This document shows positions 62,345 through 64,000 of a DNA stretch of 64,000 bases, piece after piece; position 1 is the stretch's first letter, and each line of letters opens with the position of its first letter. Below the pieces are notes generated by a model. It was given only the letters and a program-made list of their open reading frames with translations, had not been told where the DNA came from and ran no database searches. The DNA comes from Elusimicrobiota bacterium (GTDB lineage: Bacteria > Elusimicrobiota > Elusimicrobia > UBA1565 > UBA9628): the NCBI GenBank assembly GCA_016182905.1, contig JACPFR010000024.1:62001-126000 (forward strand), read 5' to 3'. The position numbers and the translations under genes were made by a program.

Positions 62345-63685
62345 TTAGGCCTTCCGGCTCCGGAGCATCGTGATCCCCTTCACGATCAGCGCGATCGCGC
62401 CGATGATCCAGAAGATGTTGGGCATGAGGAAGAAGTAGCCGAGGGCCAGGACGCCGGCCATGAGGAACGAGAGTCCGGCGGTCAGGGGCTTAGGGGTCAG
62501 GGCGCCGGAGGCGATGTCGGGCTTCTGGGCGCGGACGACCTTGGCGGCGCGCAGGGCGAAGTACAGCGCCGCGGGGACGACCGCGAGGCCGAGCCAGGGC
62601 AGGCCGAGGGCGGAGAAGACGACGGAGAGGGCGAGCAGGCCGTTGAAGAAGCCGTGGGCGGCCATCGAGGCGAGGATGCCTTCCTTGTGGTAGACGTGGC
62701 TGAGGATGAGGGCGTGAACGAAGCGGGTGAAGAAAAGCACCGGATCGGAGGTCTCGTGCAGGGCGACGAAGATGAACGAGGTGATGGCCGCGGGAACGAC
62801 GAAGTCGCCGATGCGGAGCTTGGCCGTCAGTTGGGAGAGCTTCTTCTGAAGGCCGCCGCGGAAGATGGCCTCCTCGGAGACCGGGGCCATCACGGCGGCG
62901 CCGATCCACATCGCCAGCGCCGACAGGATGGTCGGCACTTCGCCCGCGCTGGGGCCCTGGTAGTTCGGGTGCAAGACGTAGCCGAACAGCTGGGCGATCA
63001 CGACGGTGACCATGGTGACCGCGATCGGCACGACGGCGGCAAGGAAGCCGACGGAGAGCGTGCGCTTGACCGAGGTCGCGGGCGCTTCGTCCGGGCCGCG
63101 GAAGGACTTGACCCAGCGCGGGCCTTGGGCGGGGCCGCGGGACGGATCGAGGCGGGGGGCGCCGGAGGCGGCGGAGCGGGCGGAGACGGCGAGGGCGTCG
63201 GGGCGGGCGGCGGAGCCTTCGAACAGGCCGTCGAGGGCGGTCCGCGGGGCCTCGGCCGCGCCGGTCCTGGCGGCGGTCTCCAGGGCCTTCGTTCCGGTCT
63301 GAAGCGAGGAGAGAGCGGCGACGGGGGCGGCGGCTATAACGGGTGCGTTCGCCGCCGGTGCGGCGGACGCGGCGACGGCCTTGAGCGCGGCCGGCGAGGC
63401 GATCGACGGCACCGCGGCGAAGACGCCGGCGGGCGCGTTCAGGACCGGCGTCAGCGCGGCGGAGGGGGTCAGCGAGGGGACGAGGCCGAGCCGGAGGCTC
63501 GCCGCCGGCAGGGCGAGGTTGGCGCCGCCCAGGCCGTGGATCGAGGCGCCCGCGGCGCCGATGGAGCCTGCGGGAACGGCCGCGCGCGCGGCGCCGACCG
63601 TCTGCGCGGCGGCCTGGTACGGGGCGAGGCCGGGGGCGGCGAGGAGGAGCGACAGCGCGACGAAAAAGCGGGCGATCCGGTTCAT
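62345..63685 (-). CDS. CPBP intramembrane protease with exported A/P-rich extension
   Basis: The 446-residue protein has a signal peptide (MNRIARFFVALSLLLAAPGL), an Ala/Pro/Ser/Leu-rich stretch ('LVPSLTPSAALTPVLNAPAG') and 'ALDGLFEGSAARPDALAV'. A CPBP (Rce1-like) membrane domain follows with 'APVSEEAIFRGGLQKKL' (E-E-x3-R), 'FIFVALHETSDPV' and 'ILASMAAHGFFNGLLAL'. These are the three conserved motifs of intramembrane glutamic/metal proteases. TATACT ends six bases before the ATG. It is first in the operon with the MFS and GNAT genes. Confidence 0.88.
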   Translation of the reverse strand: MNRIARFFVALSLLLAAPGLAPYQAAAQTVGAARAAVPAGSIGAAGASIHGLGGANLALPAASLRLGLVPSLTPSAALTPVLNAPAGVFAAVPSIASPAALKAVAASAAPAANAPVIAAAPVAALSSLQTGTKALETAARTGAAEAPRTALDGLFEGSAARPDALAVSARSAASGAPRLDPSRGPAQGPRWVKSFRGPDEAPATSVKRTLSVGFLAAVVPIAVTMVTVVIAQLFGYVLHPNYQGPSAGEVPTILSALAMWIGAAVMAPVSEEAIFRGGLQKKLSQLTAKLRIGDFVVPAAITSFIFVALHETSDPVLFFTRFVHALILSHVYHKEGILASMAAHGFFNGLLALSVVFSALGLPWLGLAVVPAALYFALRAAKVVRAQKPDIASGALTPKPLTAGLSFLMAGVLALGYFFLMPNIFWIIGAIALIVKGITMLRSRKA

Positions 63686-63691
63686 GGGACC

Positions 63692-63697
63692 AGTATA
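63692..63697 (-). promoter_or_regulatory. -10 element of the CPBP operon
   Basis: TATACT on the minus strand, six bases before the ATG at 63685. The -35 is weak. Confidence 0.6.
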
Positions 63698-63785
63698 GCG
63701 GGAGGAGGAGGGGCGGGCTCGGTCCGAGAGGGCGTTATTGGGGCGGCACAGTGCCTATGAGGAAGGAGGACCTAGGTCCTAGGGT

Positions 63786-64000
63786 CTAAGCGGCTTTGCC
63801 GTTGGCGCGGGCGGCGGCGATGACCTTGAGGATGTCGTCGCCGTAGCGGGAGCGCTTGAGCTCGGACAGAGGGCCGAGCGGGTCCCCGCCGTGGTCGCGG
63901 CAGGCGTGGATGGCCAGCGTGCGCAGGTTCTCGGTCGTCATGATGACGACGGGCTCGACGGCGTCCTTCTCGGAGCGGCTCTTGCGCCAGGCGCGCAAGG
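63786..64000 (-). CDS. Hypothetical protein, partial (C-terminal end)
   Basis: The frame is open to the window edge and ends 'SRYGDDILKVIAAARANGKAA'. It contains 'MTTENLRTLAIHACRDHGGD'. The 5' end is outside the window, or it starts at an internal ATG near 63941. No family was recognised. A perfect palindrome AGGACCTAGGTCCT lies just after the stop, at about 63767-63780. Confidence 0.5.
   Translation of the reverse strand, partial: LRAWRKSRSEKDAVEPVVIMTTENLRTLAIHACRDHGGDPLGPLSELKRSRYGDDILKVIAAARANGKAA

Overview
The window is about 70% GC and densely packed with bacterial genes. It shows a Gram-negative envelope: a TolQ/ExbB-ExbD-TonB operon, an outer-membrane barrel fusion, a tail-specific protease and many signal peptides. 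Several exported proteins share a signal peptide, a long Ala/Pro/Ser/Leu-rich stretch and an 'LFDG'-like motif before the functional domain. With the eukaryote-like Ser/Thr kinase and the GC content, this suggests a free-living member of the Elusimicrobiota or a related lineage. That is an inference from style, not a marker-gene assignment. The protoporphyrinogen oxidase next to hemE points to haem synthesis.

Region 1 (1-18,200) is accessory. It holds toxin-antitoxin modules (partial pair at 1-502, 655-1285, 5740-6392, vapBC at 17656-18200), two ORF6N/KilA-N proteins, a broken DUF1016/YhcG nuclease, a tRNA-Ser(TGA), and a defence-like cluster just downstream of the tRNA (HNH endonuclease, PD-(D/E)XK-like protein, NERD-helicase, DUF2075 nuclease-helicase). 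A dispersed motif of about 32 bp occurs six times here. Five copies stand directly upstream of, and oriented toward, a toxin-antitoxin or ORF6N gene, so the region resembles a series of cassettes. Core genes are interleaved: an Old Yellow Enzyme, an M50 protease, a JAB-like secreted protein, and large exported proteins.

Region 2 (18,200-40,500) mixes housekeeping and envelope genes: DUF4404, a TPR protein, a MazG-like pyrophosphohydrolase, a secreted phospholipase-D-like protein, a TPR/Ser-Thr kinase, MarR-pirin, RNase R, a umuD'-umuC pair under a LexA-type box, dtd, thpR, two tandem paralogous secreted proteins, a nucleotidase-barrel fusion, a Prc/Tsp protease and a double-PC4 protein.

Region 3 (40,500-64,000) holds a DUF2339 membrane protein, an M48 protease, an LplT-PlsC-acyl-ACP-synthetase fusion, a CorB/CNNM-EIIA fusion, and the tightly coupled hemE-hemG-mgtC-rlmN-GAF-thioesterase operon. 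It then has a YidE/AspT transporter, an exported Pcm, a HEAT-repeat/ExbB/ExbD/TonB operon whose first gene carries an in-frame amber codon, a GNAT enzyme, an MFS transporter and a CPBP protease.

Two patterns run through the whole window. One is the promoter layout TTGAC-17 bp-TAnnnT ending only 5-9 nt before the start codon, which implies widespread leaderless mRNAs. The other is a family of long perfect hairpins with GGTGYC ends placed just after stop codons. No CRISPR array, rRNA, complete insertion sequence or integrase gene was seen.
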